From NCBI GenBank assembly GCA_019693395.1, contig JAAMXP010002370.1, forward strand, positions 1 to 64,000: 64,000 nt of DNA. Reading direction: 5' to 3'. The stretch comes from Ettlia oleoabundans (lineage: Eukaryota; Chlorophyta; Chlorophyceae; Chlamydomonadales). The notes beneath the pieces are model-generated. The model was given only the letters and a program-made list of their open reading frames with translations, was not told where the DNA came from and searched no databases. Positions 48,799 to 60,636 of the stretch are shown here, piece after piece (the stretch's first letter is position 1; each line of letters starts with the position of its first letter). A program made the position numbers and the translations under genes.

Positions 48799-49431
48799 CG
48801 TACGTGTTGTGATTTTGATAGGCCGCGTTCTCTTCTCCGTACCAGAGAACAAGTTGTTGGGCGAGTTCTCAAGCGGGTCACCCTGCCCACCTGTTGCAAC
48901 GCTATTTAAAATGCATTACGTGACACGGTGCATTGCACCTAAGGAAGCAACGGGAATGGCGCGCGTGGGTGACTTGTTGGAAGGCCGTTGTGGGGGATGC
49001 GGCGACAGGTCGGCAGGTGGGCCGCCACTGGAATGCCCCACCCATGCCATCTGCCTGATAACGGTCAACCTCAGTTCCGCGGCCCTGGCCCAAATTAGAC
49101 CTGAGACACGCCATCCACTCCACATTACAGTTGTGAATCAGCAGCTGCATCACCCACATTAGCCTGTACTTACCTGCACATTCCGCTGCCACACACTGCA
49201 CACTTTTTAACAAAATAACTCTTTTCTGGCCGAAAGTGATACTTACTGCGTGACACTCAATCAACCTGCACGTTTGCGCCCATTCCACCATGTGCTTGCA
49301 CAACCCCGTATCACCAGCCAGCCTTTTCATCAATGCTTCTTAGAATGGCGGCCTTGCAGCGATTACACTTGCAATGGCACGCTTCTTCTGGCTGCATACC
49401 CCCAAAAATATACCAGCTGTGAGGTCAAAAA
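48799..49431. other. Intergenic region, RGP1 to LRR kinase
   Basis: 633 bp between two minus-strand genes. Minus-strand TGTAA copies (TTACA at 49363-49367 and 49125-49129) fit RGP1 3' ends; the rest is presumed LRR-kinase promoter. Confidence 0.4.
49363..49367 (-). terminator. TGTAA polyadenylation signal (minus), RGP1
   Basis: Lies 65 nt after the RGP1 stop. A second copy at 49125-49129 is the alternative. Confidence 0.4.
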
Positions 49432-52362
49432 TCAGGAGCTGGGTGGCAGCACTGTAACAGGCAGCGCCCAGGTCAGTTGCTCCAGCCGGCCCTGCAGCGG
49501 GTTCCAATCAACTGGTGCTGCGATCTGCTGCATGCCGGTGCCGCTGTTGGCTGCAGGCAGCCGTGGCAACATGCTGGCTGTGAACTGGAAGCGCAGCAAC
49601 CAGCGCAGCTGCACCAGCGGCGTCTGGAAGCTGGCGGCAGCATCGGGGGGTATAGTGAAAAGGAAGTGTGTGCACGCTGTGTCTGCTGTCACTTCCAATT
49701 GCTCATCATACACCCGACGGATGCCGCCGCTGCCGCCGCCCTGCACCTGCCGCCGCCACTGCGCCTCCACAAGCTCTTCTGTCTCCAGCAGGATCAGCAC
49801 CTGCCGGGGGCAGAAAGGGGCGGCGGTGGAGGTGGGTTGTTGGACTTTGGATATATGGTGGCCCCTCACATACAATGGAGACCACAGCCTCTCACCTTCT
49901 CGCTCAGTATCAATTTTGTTGTAACGCTGCCAAACCCCACCCCACCAAAGCTGGCTGGGATGACAGAAGCAGGTGGCACTTCGCACCTGCACGCAGCGCG
50001 GGCTTGGCCCAACCGCCAACGATGCTGGCGATGCTGATGTCCCAAACTCGCCATCTCCTGCTGAGGGCAGCGCTGATGCCAGTGTCGATGGCTGCGGATG
50101 CGGAGAGAAGTCCAGAGTGCCAGCCAGTGTGGAACCTGGCTGCAGGCTGCCTTCAAGGGGTGGGTGAAGGCTGACTCTGGCCAGCGGCTGGTCTCCTATC
50201 CTGCACCGGCCGTAGTCCAGCAAACATGTGAAGCAGAGTCGAGGAAAGTCTGTGTGAAAAGCATCGTAGCAAAGCCCTCGAATCCACCCCGCACCATCAG
50301 ATTGGCAGCAGCACAAACACAATATGCCGGTGGACTCCCACACTCGTTTCAGCAATGGATAAGATGGACCGATGATTTGCTATCCCTGTCAATGTGAACA
50401 AATGCGTGCCCGCTTCAGCCTTACCTGAGTGCATAGCTACGCAATGTAAAAGAGCTGCTTCCATCCGCAAGTAGGGAGGGCGAGCGAGGGATCCCCGAGG
50501 AGCCCTGCTGCTCCAGGCTGGCCCGCCTCAGTGGAGGCCGCATAGCTAGCCTGCCATGAGGCGTGCCGCCGCTGCTAAGTGCTGCTGTGCTCTGCAACGA
50601 CGACTGTTGCTGCCCCTGCGCCGCCACTGCCGCCGACGCCTGCTGCTCCTGCTGCTGCTTGAGCAACGCCGCTGCTGGGGCGCTGCTGTCGGGGGTGACC
50701 CTGACAGCAGGTGGCGGTTCAAGCTCCTCCGCTGGCGCCTCGCCATCTGGCACATCATGGCTGATTTCGCTCCTGCTATCATCCCCACCCACCGAGCTGC
50801 CTGCCCCCTGCTGCCCGCCGCCAATGCCAACACGCCCTAGGCGCCCCGCAGGGCTGTGCGGTCGGCTGGACTGCTGCGGCTGGCTGGCCAGCTTGACAAT
50901 GTGTGCCACTGCGTCCTGCAGTGCTGTACCGGGGCCAATCTCCCAGCACTTGATGAGCATATCATCTGATGACAGGGTCGGCGACAGCAAAGAACCTCCT
51001 GATGCATCGCCACTAAGCAGCCTTGGGCTGCGTTCTGTTGGTGCGCTGCTGTCTGAGAGCTGCGTGAGGCATCGAGGAAAAAGAAGGCAGTGGGTTACGA
51101 AACATGCACCAGTCGCTTCAAGGTTTGACTGAGGAGGCACACCAGCAGAACATGCAAGGAGCGGGCCTACGTGATGTCCCATGAGGCTACCACCAGGAAC
51201 TGGCGGGCGCAGGCCATCAATGCATCACACTTGCCAGCCCTAGCCGTACGAAACAGATGGACAGGGTGGTGTGCATACCTTGGAGGGCCAAATGTGCAGC
51301 GGAATGCGTGTCGCCACCCCGCCTGCAGTGACTCCAGGCTCCGCACTTCTGCCGCCTACACCATTGATCTTGCTGCCACTGCTGCTACTGCCCCTGCCAT
51401 CGTCCTCCTCATGGCTATGCGTGGCAGCACGGTACTTCACTACGGCTTGCAGGTAGTACAGGTATCGCACCGCAGTGCCACGGAAGGTGGGTGGAAGCCA
51501 GGCGGGCAGTGTGAACCTGCAACCAACAGCCGCTCGCTCCATCAACATACAGACAAACCTTTGACCCCAGGGACGTTTCTTGTGAAGAGCATGGCGGGGA
51601 CAAGGAAGAGGTTCAAGCCAGCAATGCAAGGTGAACACCTTGTTATCGCATGCCTGAGCATTATCACCCCACCTGATCACAAATCGACGCAAGTTTAGGT
51701 CCACAAATGTGCCCTGCGTGGCCGCTTGCAGCCGTGACTGGACAACATACCGCTGCACCTGCACGCAGCAACAGCAAGCACGTGCAGCTGCATCAGGGAG
51801 CCAGCTTGACCATCGACTTCAATCACAGAAACAAAGTGGTGCCACCTCATCGCAGGTATCTGCGCATTACCAAAAAGGACTGGCATTGGCATACTGCAAG
51901 GCATGCAAAGCTGTTCCTTTCAGGGTATGGGAGAAGGCTCTTGTGACATCTGCTAGGCAACTGTCAGACCTTGCGCTTGTCGGTGTTTATCGGCGGCACG
52001 GAGCGGCGATATGTTGGCTGCACCCATGATGTGTCTATGCGCTCAACGCCGCAAAACTCAATTTCAACTTCCTGCGGCAGTCAAAGGGCAGAGAAGGTTA
52101 CCAGCCCCGCGCCTTGTAGCATCCCTGTGCTGTTCCTGAGAACAGTGGCGACTTTGCTGCTTTTGGCAACAGAGGTGCCATTGTCCATTGCATTGTTTTT
52201 AAATTGAGTTGAACTAACTTGCAACTCTATGGCGTCCGACTGAGAGCAGGACACTTGCAGCAGCGCGGTGACCGTCTCGCCGGGCTTTGCCGCCGCCGCC
52301 GCCAGCGTCAGCTGACAGGCAACCACGCCGGTCGCGCCTTCGCCCTCGCTCGGGTCCGCCAT
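49432..52362 (-). CDS. RGP1: RGP1 homologue, Rab6/Ypt6 GEF subunit
   Basis: Partner of RIC1 in the guanine-nucleotide exchange factor for Rab6/Ypt6, acting in endosome-to-Golgi retrograde traffic. Seven exons (52362-52219, 52071-51970, 51758-51673, 51516-51279, 51059-50425, 50200-49987, 49800-49432) give 595 residues with exact phase. Arrestin-like RGP1 signatures: IEFCGVERIDTSWV, then FTLPAWLPPTFRGTAVRYLY (matching PPSFRGxxVKYxY). The C-terminal domain carries LRWLLRFQFTASM and LTWALPVTVLPPSS. Exon 5 is a long disordered insert rich in Ser, Gln and Ala (KQQQEQQASAAVAAQGQQQ). The ATG at 52362 starts MADPSEGEG. Divergent from the RING-BRCT gene. Confidence 0.9.
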
Positions 52363-52683
52363 CCTGGGCGCCACTGCCAAGCGCGCAGCGGGTGGCCGCG
52401 CGCCAGCAACAAACTCGTGTCAAACGGAGGCTACCCAACAAGGTGCTGAGCACGACAAAGAAATACGGTCCAGTTCGTAGCTTCATTTGGCGAAGATGGC
52501 GGCATTTGTGCAGCATTTCTGCCGGCCTTGGGAGCAGTACAGCGTACTCCACTTGCACGGGTCGCTAGCGATCGCTCCTCCTGAGTGTCACTTTCTCTTC
52601 GATGGACGACTTCGACCAGAGTGTTCCTTGGAAAGGCACTTGAGTAGCCCAGCTCATGGAGCGGCGGGGAAAGGCTGAGCAAA
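52363..52683. promoter_or_regulatory. Bidirectional upstream region, RGP1 / RING-BRCT gene
   Basis: 321 bp between divergent ATGs. Other ATGs occur at about 52601 and 52655, but their frames do not give the RING. No clear TATA box. Confidence 0.4.
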
Positions 52684-55600
52684 ATGCAGCGCTTGAAACC
52701 GCTTTTGCAGGGGCTGACTTGCTGCCTGTGGTGAGAACCTGTGGGAACCACTAACTGCAGATATCTTCGTGGTTGCGGTGCTGTGGCGATGGGAGGTCTT
52801 CACACTGCGACGGCTGCTTGCGTCTGTCGGTCCTTCCCGTCCCTTTGCAGTGGGGAGATATATGAGGACCCCGTAACCTCTGGCGTGTGCAATCACACAT
52901 ATTGCCGGTAGGTGCTCCAACCTGCTATTGGCTGCAGGTTGCAGGCAGCACAAGCTGTAATCATTGCACCTGCAAGGCAGCTAAGCTGAGGATTCAACCA
53001 GCCTGGCACTGGCGGGTAGCTTATTAGTTGTGCAATCAGATCTCCCCTGCTCTGCCTTTTGCTCTGCTGTCACCAACTTTCTTCACTTCACGCCACTGTC
53101 AGCGCTCGACTTGTGTGATTGCTGCCGTGCGTGCTGGTGGCACTGTTCTAAGTCAATGCCAGTAAGCCCCCTCCCTGCAGTCAGTGCGTGGAACCAACCC
53201 TGGAGGGGCCAGGCATCATCAAGAGCGAGTGCCCTACGTGCCACAAGCCGCTTTGGAAAAACGATCTGCGCTCCAATTTCACGTATGCAAATGTGGTGGA
53301 ACCCACACGGCAGCTTTGGAGAATCGCAGAACAGGCTCAGCAGGAGTTGAAACAGCCGCAGGCCCCCGTGCAGCGGGCTTTGGGGCCTGATGGAAGTGCG
53401 GCACCCAGCAGCACCTTGCTGCGCAACAGCCGCAGCCGAAGCAGCGGCAGCGAGCGGCGGCGGCGCGACCGTGTTGCACAAATTTCACGCGAAGAAGACG
53501 AGGGTGAAGAGGAGGCACCTTGCTTCTCAGGTCAAGGGGTGCCTCAGCTGCAGCAGCAGCAGCAAGCACAGCAGGCCGCAGGTGGCTCTGCTGTCTGCCA
53601 GATGGCAAGTGGTGAGGCTGGCCGCTCAGGCGACCAGCAGCTGCTGACAGCCGCTCAAGCTGTAGAAGCTGGAGCAGGCAAGCAGCAGGTGGAGCCATCT
53701 GAAGCAGCGAGAGCGGTGCCCATGGTGCCTGCCGCTGACCTGCAGATGGAGAGCACCGCAGCTGGGGCCCGCTCAAGCGAGGGGCATGAGCCTGGCACTC
53801 CTGCTGCAGTGGAGTACGATTCTGACTGGGAGGCTCGAGTGAGTGCAAGTGCAGCTCACTGTGGTTGCCGGAAGGCTGCACCTGCAACCTTGTCAGCTGG
53901 TATGGCTCTGGCGCTTCTTCTGCCATGCGTGCTGCTGCTGATGTAGTTTCAAGCTTGCCTGTCTTATGGTAACTCTCCATCTCTTTTTGTCTGATCTGGC
54001 GTGCATGTCATGCAACCATGCCTGACAGCACGTCTCGTCTGCCAAATGGCTCACTGACGTAGTGTTCCGCCTCACCTTCCTTGCCCGGCGCAGATGCTAG
54101 CGCTGCCGCCACGTGGCCCAGAAGCTCTGCCAGCCCTGGAAGCTGAGCTGCACTTGCTGAGACAGGCGCTGCTTCTCTGTGACCAGCTGCCTTGCCTGAG
54201 TGAAGCGGCTGCTGAGCGATGCAGAGGGGTCGCTGCGGCACATTCGGGGGACGTAAGTGGGACGGCAGGACATGCTTCGCGCCTCTCACAGCAGAAGAAG
54301 CAAGACCAGCCTCAGGCGCAGCATGGAATGGAGCATGAAGCGGCGGTGACTTTGCTGCAGTCTCAGGCGGCCCTTCCCGTTCAGCCAGCAGCAGTAACTT
54401 CTCCAGTCTCAGCAGCGCTAGCAGATAGTGTGGCAGCTGTGGATGTCTTGCAAGCGGAGGCGGGACGTCATGTTGGACAAGAGACAGGCATGGTAGTGTC
54501 ACCGCTTGTATTGCAAGCATCACTCCCAGATGAAGCGGATTCTGCCACAGCTCCCGTTGCTGCTGCAGCTAGTGTGGGCACACGACTGCCACGCGCATGC
54601 GACCATCAGCAGCAGCGGCGGCTTTTGCAAAATAATGGAGGTAACAAGCAGGGAGAGCGGCAGGAGGTTCTGCTGGACCAGGAGGATATGGAGGATGATG
54701 CCGAGGAGCACCGCTTGTCAGGTGAGTGGGCAAGATGCGGTGTATAGATCTGGGTAGCATTGCAGGGTGGTGAGAGTGATTGAGCTCCTGAGGCGACTGA
54801 GATGCCCCAAGCATCGGGTGCGCAGCCTTGTCATGGGCGGTACAGGCAGGCAGTACTTCGTCCCAGTGTGACACAGCCTAAAAACACATGTGTGTGCCCT
54901 CTGCCTGCAGGTCGCAAGCGGCGCAAGGGCCACTACAGCCGCAGCACCGCAGCAATCAGACGCCTCAAGGCCCACAGCACATCTGCCACCATGCCCTCCC
55001 TTGGGCCGGCCGGCCTATTGCCAAAGCAGCCGCCCGCCCGTGCACATGGCCAGTCTGTGCCTGGGGGCAGCGACCTGGCAGCTGTGGCACCTTTGCCTGC
55101 CAAATGCGGCAGCAGCAGCAGCAGTAGTGATGAGGATGATGACTTCCAACAGCTGCCACCTCGGCAGCGGCAGCGGCATAGCAGGAAGCACCAGGGGGGT
55201 GGCAAGCGGGCCCGCCAGGCTGCTCTGAAATGCGGAAATTGCGTGGAGGTGATGTGGGAGGTCGCTGGCAGCCTGCAACCCTTCCGCGGCCGCATAGTGG
55301 CAATCAACCAGGCGGAGGTGCGGTGGAGCTGCTTGCTGTGCTTGCTGCACGCTTTGCCGCATGAGGCGTTCCACACTATGGGTCCAATTGTGCAGCCAAG
55401 CTGTGCAAGGATATCTTTGTCAGGCTTTACTGATTGTACCATGTCGTCTCTACCATTGCTGGGTTGTCAATGTTCTGCTACTTTGCATGGCTTTCCGCAC
55501 TAAACGCTGGCGTTCGGCTGCCTGTGAGTGGGTCTCTGCCTGCGAACTGCAGGGCAAGCACCAGATAGAGTATATGGATGGGGAGGTGGCGTGGCACAAC

Positions 55601-58600
55601 TTGGACGAGGAGCAGTGGCAGCACATTTCGCACAGCAAGTATGAGCAGGCAGTACAGCATTATCAGCAGCTCTGCTGCGGCACCCAAGGCAGCCAGCGCA
55701 GCGATGACAGCTTACCTCCAGGCAACAGCTGTGGTGGTGGGCAAGATCCCTATCTGTTCACAACAATCACAGAGATGCAAATGGATGTGGCCGCGCAGCC
55801 TTGCCAGCTGCATGGTCAGCAGCAGCAGCAGCCTCTCCAGCGGGGCAAGCAAACAGCGCATGTGCCGGCAAGGAAGCCCCTGCTGCCGCCGCCCAAATTC
55901 GCTCTGGACCAGCAGCAGCAGGAGCAGCCAGCGCCGCAGCAGGGTCGGCAGGCAGCTCAGCTGGTTGATCCAGAATGGCTGCATGAGGCGCCTTCAGCTG
56001 GCGCCAAGCCAGAGCAGCAGCGGCAGCAGCGGTCACCCCAGCCTTCCGCCGTCCAGCAGCGGTTTGGTGGAAAGCGCAGGGCGCCGCCTGCTGAGGGCGG
56101 TAACGATGCAACGACAGAAGAGGGTGCTGCCGACCGTGACGCCGGGGTGGCTAGCTCAACAGGCAACCAGCAGCATGGAAGGCAGGAGCTGCAGGAAGGG
56201 CTTGAGGAGGGGCTTTGGCGAGATCAGCCAGCACCAGTTGCCATGCACCTTGCGCCATCCACCCAGGACGCCGCAGGGGCGCTGTTTGAGATGCTAGCAG
56301 GAGTGCCAACAGGAGAAGCAGGGCCAGTGACGTCTGGGTGTGCTGCCCAAGGTGCAGGCACCCTGCCCTTGCCACTGCAGCCTACCAGTAGGCACAACGC
56401 AAATGCGCCAGTGCGCAGCCGGGGTGACTTCATGCCTGCCAGGCAACTGCTGGCGGGTGGTAGGGTGCAGGATGTGCAGCGGAAGCAGCAGCAACAGTCT
56501 CCTGCCCTGCGACAGGAGCAGCATCGACAAGGGTGCGCGCCGCGGACAGCGCAAGCAGCAAGCGCTGCCACAGGACGCAGCGGCAAGGCACTGCAAGACC
56601 CTGGCCTGTTTGCCAGCAGCAGCGAAGGCGCAGAGTCTGAAGCAGCTTTGAGAGCAGCTGCGGTTGCGACAGGCCATGGGCCTGAGATAAGGGCGACTGT
56701 GCAGGGCTTCTCCCTTGCTAAATTGGCAGAGAAGGAAGGGGAGGAACACAATCCAGCGCCAGCCATGCGGCTGCCAGATTTGTTTGCAGGTGCATCGCCC
56801 ACCGATGTAGCCGCCCTCTCTGACAGCCAAGCGGATGCCATCCAAAGTTGTGCACCAGCTGTGGCGGCAGCCACCACTGCTCATGGTGTGCCAGATAGCA
56901 AAAGCGGCGGCGCCGACTCTGCCGAGCCTCCTGCCTTCTACGGCCACCGCTGCTTTGTGCTGAGTGGCAGCAGCACTGCTATCCAGGACCAAGTGCTGCG
57001 GCTGCAGGCACATCTGGGGGACCTAGAGCTGTCACAGCTTGTCACCAAGTGAGCTGGACCGTGCCTGCCATCCCCCCTCGCCTGCCTGCCTTGCATGCCT
57101 GCATGGCTGTTCACCCCAATTGCTTGTCATTGCTCAAGTGCATGTCTGTTTATCTTCAACGCTGGTGGCCAGATCTCAACCTTATGCTGAGGCCCCGTGC
57201 ATCCTGCGAACCCCCACAGAAACAGTCACCTTGCGTTTGCTGACCTGTCGCCATCTTGCAGGCACACCACTCATGTGCTGGTAGCTGTGGATGACCACGG
57301 GCGCACTCACCACCGCAGGTACGCAGCCAGGTCATCCACCCGCCTGTTACATACCCTGCCCATTATTTTGCACACCTTCTCCCTCGCCCAATGCCTCTGG
57401 GCGCAACCCCACTTCACTTCCCCATCCAACCAACCGCGTCCATTCACTGCCTGCAGCATGCAATACTTGCTGGCCCTGGCGCACGGTTGCTGGGTCCTCA
57501 GCCACGCCTACTTGGGTGCCTGCCTGGATGCAGGGAAGTGGCTGCCTGAGAAACCCTACCAGGCGTGGGTGAGTTGGGTTGGGGCGACCAGCTTTGCTTA
57601 GTAACTGCGTGGCAATGCTGGTACAGTTAGCTGCATGTTGCTTGAAAGTGCTATTGCCGGTTCGGTGGAAGTGACATTGCCAATCTGATATTGACGGCAC
57701 GTTCCAGGAAACACCAGGTCCGTTCCAAGTGGTTGGTGTGGATGATTTGCCTTCAACAAGTAGTCAGGGCTGCTGTCGTGCTTCCTGCAGGGCACCGAGG
57801 ACGCCCAGGATGCTCCCATGCTATCGCGGCAGCGCCACTTCAGCGCTGGTTCAAGCCCCGGCAGTGCCAGCTGTGATGGGAATGGGCTGTTCGCTGGCCG
57901 CCGCATATGCCTAATGGCTGAACGCGGCAACAGCAGCGGTGGAGGCGCTGGTGGGGCCAGCAAGCTGGCCATTGTGCAGCAGATGGTCGTGGCGGAGGGC
58001 GGGACGCTACTCCGCAGCATGTCGCATGCTGACGGCGGCGGCAAGGGTCGAGCCAGCACACCTTCTCCCTCTCCTGAGGGCGCCACTGTGCTGGTGTGGC
58101 TGACACAAACGAAGCAGGAGGCGCTGGCTGCACTGAAGCAGGCAAAAGTAAGGAAGCACAGCATGGCCCCTAAGTGCTTTTGGTTGCACAGCCTCGCTGG
58201 GAAGAAAGGATGGTGCAGGGCAGGAGACTGTTTCTTCCATACCCTCTGTCAGCTCGTACCATCTGTCAAACGGTACTACCCCCCTGTACCATCTGGCATA
58301 TGGTACGCCTCCTGTACTACCTGCACCTTGCTGTTTCGGAATGCATCCAGCGTATGGTCCCTCTGGGGCTGTTTTGACACTGAATGCCTACCAGCACCGC
58401 TGCACACCGTTGTGCTTCAGACCTTGCCGTCTTCACCCCTGCGATTGCCTCCGTCCCCCCCTGCAGAAGCGGTACCCAGGCCGCCCCGTGGTGCATCAGA
58501 ACTGGATATACGACAGCCTCTGCCGTGGAAGGTGCCTGGACCCTTCAGAGTATGTTATAACACAGCAGCGCCTTATCTCCAACCCGCGACCAGCCGGCAC

Positions 58601-58658
58601 CAGCGCTGCTGCTGGCAGTGCCAAGGGCGGCAGCATGAGCCAAGCCACGCAGGGCTGA
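52684..58658 (+). CDS. RING finger, Tudor-like, tandem BRCT protein (BRCA1/BARD1-like E3 ligase candidate)
   Basis: Ten exons (52684-52730, 52851-52907, 53181-53838, 54094-54721, 54911-55317, 55553-57048, 57262-57318, 57457-57568, 57791-58147, 58467-58658) total 4011 nt, giving 1336 residues with exact phase. Residues 13-53 form a complete C3HC4 RING (CCLCGEIYEDPV, CNHTYCRQC, CPTCHKPLW) preceded by a short helix, as in BRCA1/BARD1. Long Gln-rich disordered stretches follow. About residues 575-625 form a Tudor/Agenet-like module (CVEVMWEVAG, FRGRIVAI, IEYMDGEVAWHNL). Two BRCT repeats end the protein: FYGHRCFVLSG to CWVLSHAYLGACLDAGKWLP, and LFAGRRICLM to QNWIYDSLCRGRCLDPSEY. RING plus tandem BRCT implies a nuclear DNA-damage ubiquitin ligase. 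The Tudor-like piece replaces the ePHD of plant BRCA1/BARD1. TGTAA lies 88 nt after the stop. Confidence 0.85.
58256..58306 (+). repeat. Two tandem hairpin-forming 21-bp repeats in an intron
   Basis: 58256-58276 and 58286-58306 are related 21-mers on a 30-bp period. Both have GTACC...GGTAC arms; the second has perfect 7-bp arms (GTACCAT / ATGGTAC). They lie in the last intron of the RING-BRCT gene. Confidence 0.75.
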
Positions 58659-58745
58659 TGGGATGGCTGCCCCAACTGCCTGACTGATGTTCCTTGGGTG
58701 TCTCTATTGCCCTTTTTAAACTGTTCCATGTGAGAACACATTATC

Positions 58746-58750
58746 TGTAA
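58746..58750 (+). terminator. TGTAA polyadenylation signal, RING-BRCT gene
   Basis: 88 nt after the stop codon, a close match to usual green-algal spacing. Confidence 0.55.
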
Positions 58751-59255
58751 CAGTTAGATGCAACCATGCAATTGTATCATTACGCCAGCTTACACCTCTG
58801 CAAACCTGAGTCAGCTCAAACATTGGTGGGTTCCAACCCTTCAATTTTGATAATTGCTTCAGTTCCACTCAGTCAGAGATGCTTTGGTTGACTTGAATGA
58901 ATATATGCCAGTGTCACGTCAGGTGGTTCAGGCAGGGTCCCCAGTGGGCGGGCTTGGGCACGTGACATGCCGTCGGCTATCCACCCCGCCCACCGCCGCC
59001 TGCCGCCATACCAGCGGGTCGTCTCAAACGAGCGTGTCGGTCGGCTCCAAAAGGATGACCTAACGCCTGATCGTACGTTTGTGATGCCGCCGACAGACAC
59101 AGACGGTCCCAGACACCAAAACCGACAGGGTGAAGCCAGATTCGGGGTGGAAAGTTTGCGACTGGCCAGCACTGGCGTTCCGGCCGCCTGTGCAGCCAGT
59201 CGTCGCCTTAAACCATCAGCGAAGCGTGCTCCGATCGGGTTTGATACTTGCAACG
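58751..59255. promoter_or_regulatory. Upstream region of CURT1-like gene
   Basis: 505 bp with no supported exon, between the RING-BRCT 3' end and the CURT1-like ATG. Presumed promoter and 5' UTR. Confidence 0.35.
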
Positions 59256-60636
59256 ATGCAGTGTGCACTGACCACCTCGGCGCTGAGGCCTGTGGCCTGC
59301 ACCGCGCAGCGGCGCGCCGCAGGACCCTCTGCACGGCCGATGGGGCAGCCACTGCGGCCCGCAAGGCCCGCAGGCAAGTGGGTTTTGAACTCCCACATGA
59401 GGCACTGATGTGATCAAGGCCCTGTCGGAGTTCTTAGCTCCGCAACACTTGCACGCATGCATGCCAGGGTGGGGCATCAAGTACTGGCCACACTACAACG
59501 CCGATCGCGTCCCTGCACCTGCTGCAGCAGCCCGCCGTGTGGCCGCCGCGGCCAGCAGCAAGCCTGCGGACTTTGACGAGCTGCTGATGTTGGTGGCTGA
59601 GAAGTTTGAGAAGGTTGACAACAAGCCAGTGGTGGTCGGGTGAGCAGCAGCGTGGAGGAAGTGAAGCATTGCTGATGGCGGAAATGGCAGGCATGGACGA
59701 CAATCGCAAGTGGGAAGCTGGGTCTGTGTGTGGAGCCTCCCGCTCCAGCATGGCGTTCTGCACTACGCTTCCAGCCCAGCGCAGGCGTAGTTCCCTTGCA
59801 GCAAGCCTTCTCAGCAACGCTCCACATGCAGCAAAGCGTTGCAACTTTGGGCAGGCCGCTTTGCCGCAGATCCGGTATGGGTACAATACTGACTGGCGTT
59901 GCAATGTGTGGGTGCACTTGGCCCCTCTGCCTTGCAGCTACCTGGTGGCCGCATTCCTGGCCATCGTGTTTGCCGAGTACCTTATCCACCTGCCGCTCTT
60001 CAATATGTGAGGCCAAGTACCACTGCTAGATACATTATCAGCTGCAGCTTCACACCTGCAAAGGCTGGAATGGATCTGTACCGTACCTCCTCTGCGTGTC
60101 AGCCAGCCTGTGCCTATGCCCCTGTAGATTTACGTAACCTTGTGCGTCCTGAACATACGATGCTCATTGCCGCCTTTCTGCTGCATCCTTTAAAGCCAGC
60201 CAGCCAGCCTACTTGCATGCCTGCCTTCCTGACCACCGCACCATCCCTATGCAGCCTGCTGGGCTGGCCCATCCAGTTCATTGGCCTGGTGGTGACCCCC
60301 TACCTGGCCCTGCGCTACTACATCAACAAGGAATCCGACCCACTTGATGATGCGGAGGTGGGTTGTATGTGTCTGGGGCTGGTGGGGTGTGGGTTGGGGG
60401 GTGGGGTTGGGGGGACGGTGGCAATGCAGATATTTTTGTGCGGGGCTGGCTGAGCAGGTAGGGGACTGGCTCCCGTAATCGACCATCCTTTGGTTGTTTG
60501 TTCCTAAGTTTGCCACCTCTCAAAGTGCCTGTTGCACACGCAAAGCACCTACCTCACATCTGCCCAACCTGCCTGCACCCCGCAGTTCCTTGTTGGCAAG
60601 TACACGGAACAGCTGCCTGGTCTTGGCAAGAAGTGA
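59256..60636 (+). CDS. CURT1/CAAD-domain thylakoid curvature-like protein
   Basis: Small chloroplast membrane protein resembling CURVATURE THYLAKOID 1, which bends grana margins. Five exons (59256-59373, 59528-59639, 59938-60006, 60255-60357, 60586-60636) total 453 nt, giving 150 residues. The N-terminus (MQCALTTSALRPVACTAQRR...) is Ala/Arg/Ser/Pro-rich, a plausible transit peptide. The CAAD core has an amphipathic helix (DELLMLVAEKFEKVDNKP), a first TM segment (YLVAAFLAIVFAEYLIHLPL), a second TM (LLGWPIQFIGLVVTPYLALR) and a C-terminal helix (FLVGKYTEQLPGLGKK). Intron 1 requires a GC donor (CAG/GCAAGT); a nearby GT (GTGGGT) would break phase. TGTAA lies 177 nt after the stop. Confidence 0.85.

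Noticed and set aside
57700..57790. Extra exon GETPGPFQVVGVDDLP in the RING-BRCT gene
   Set aside because: It would need a 28-nt intron before the next exon; joining exon 8 directly to 57791 keeps frame and the BRCT linker.
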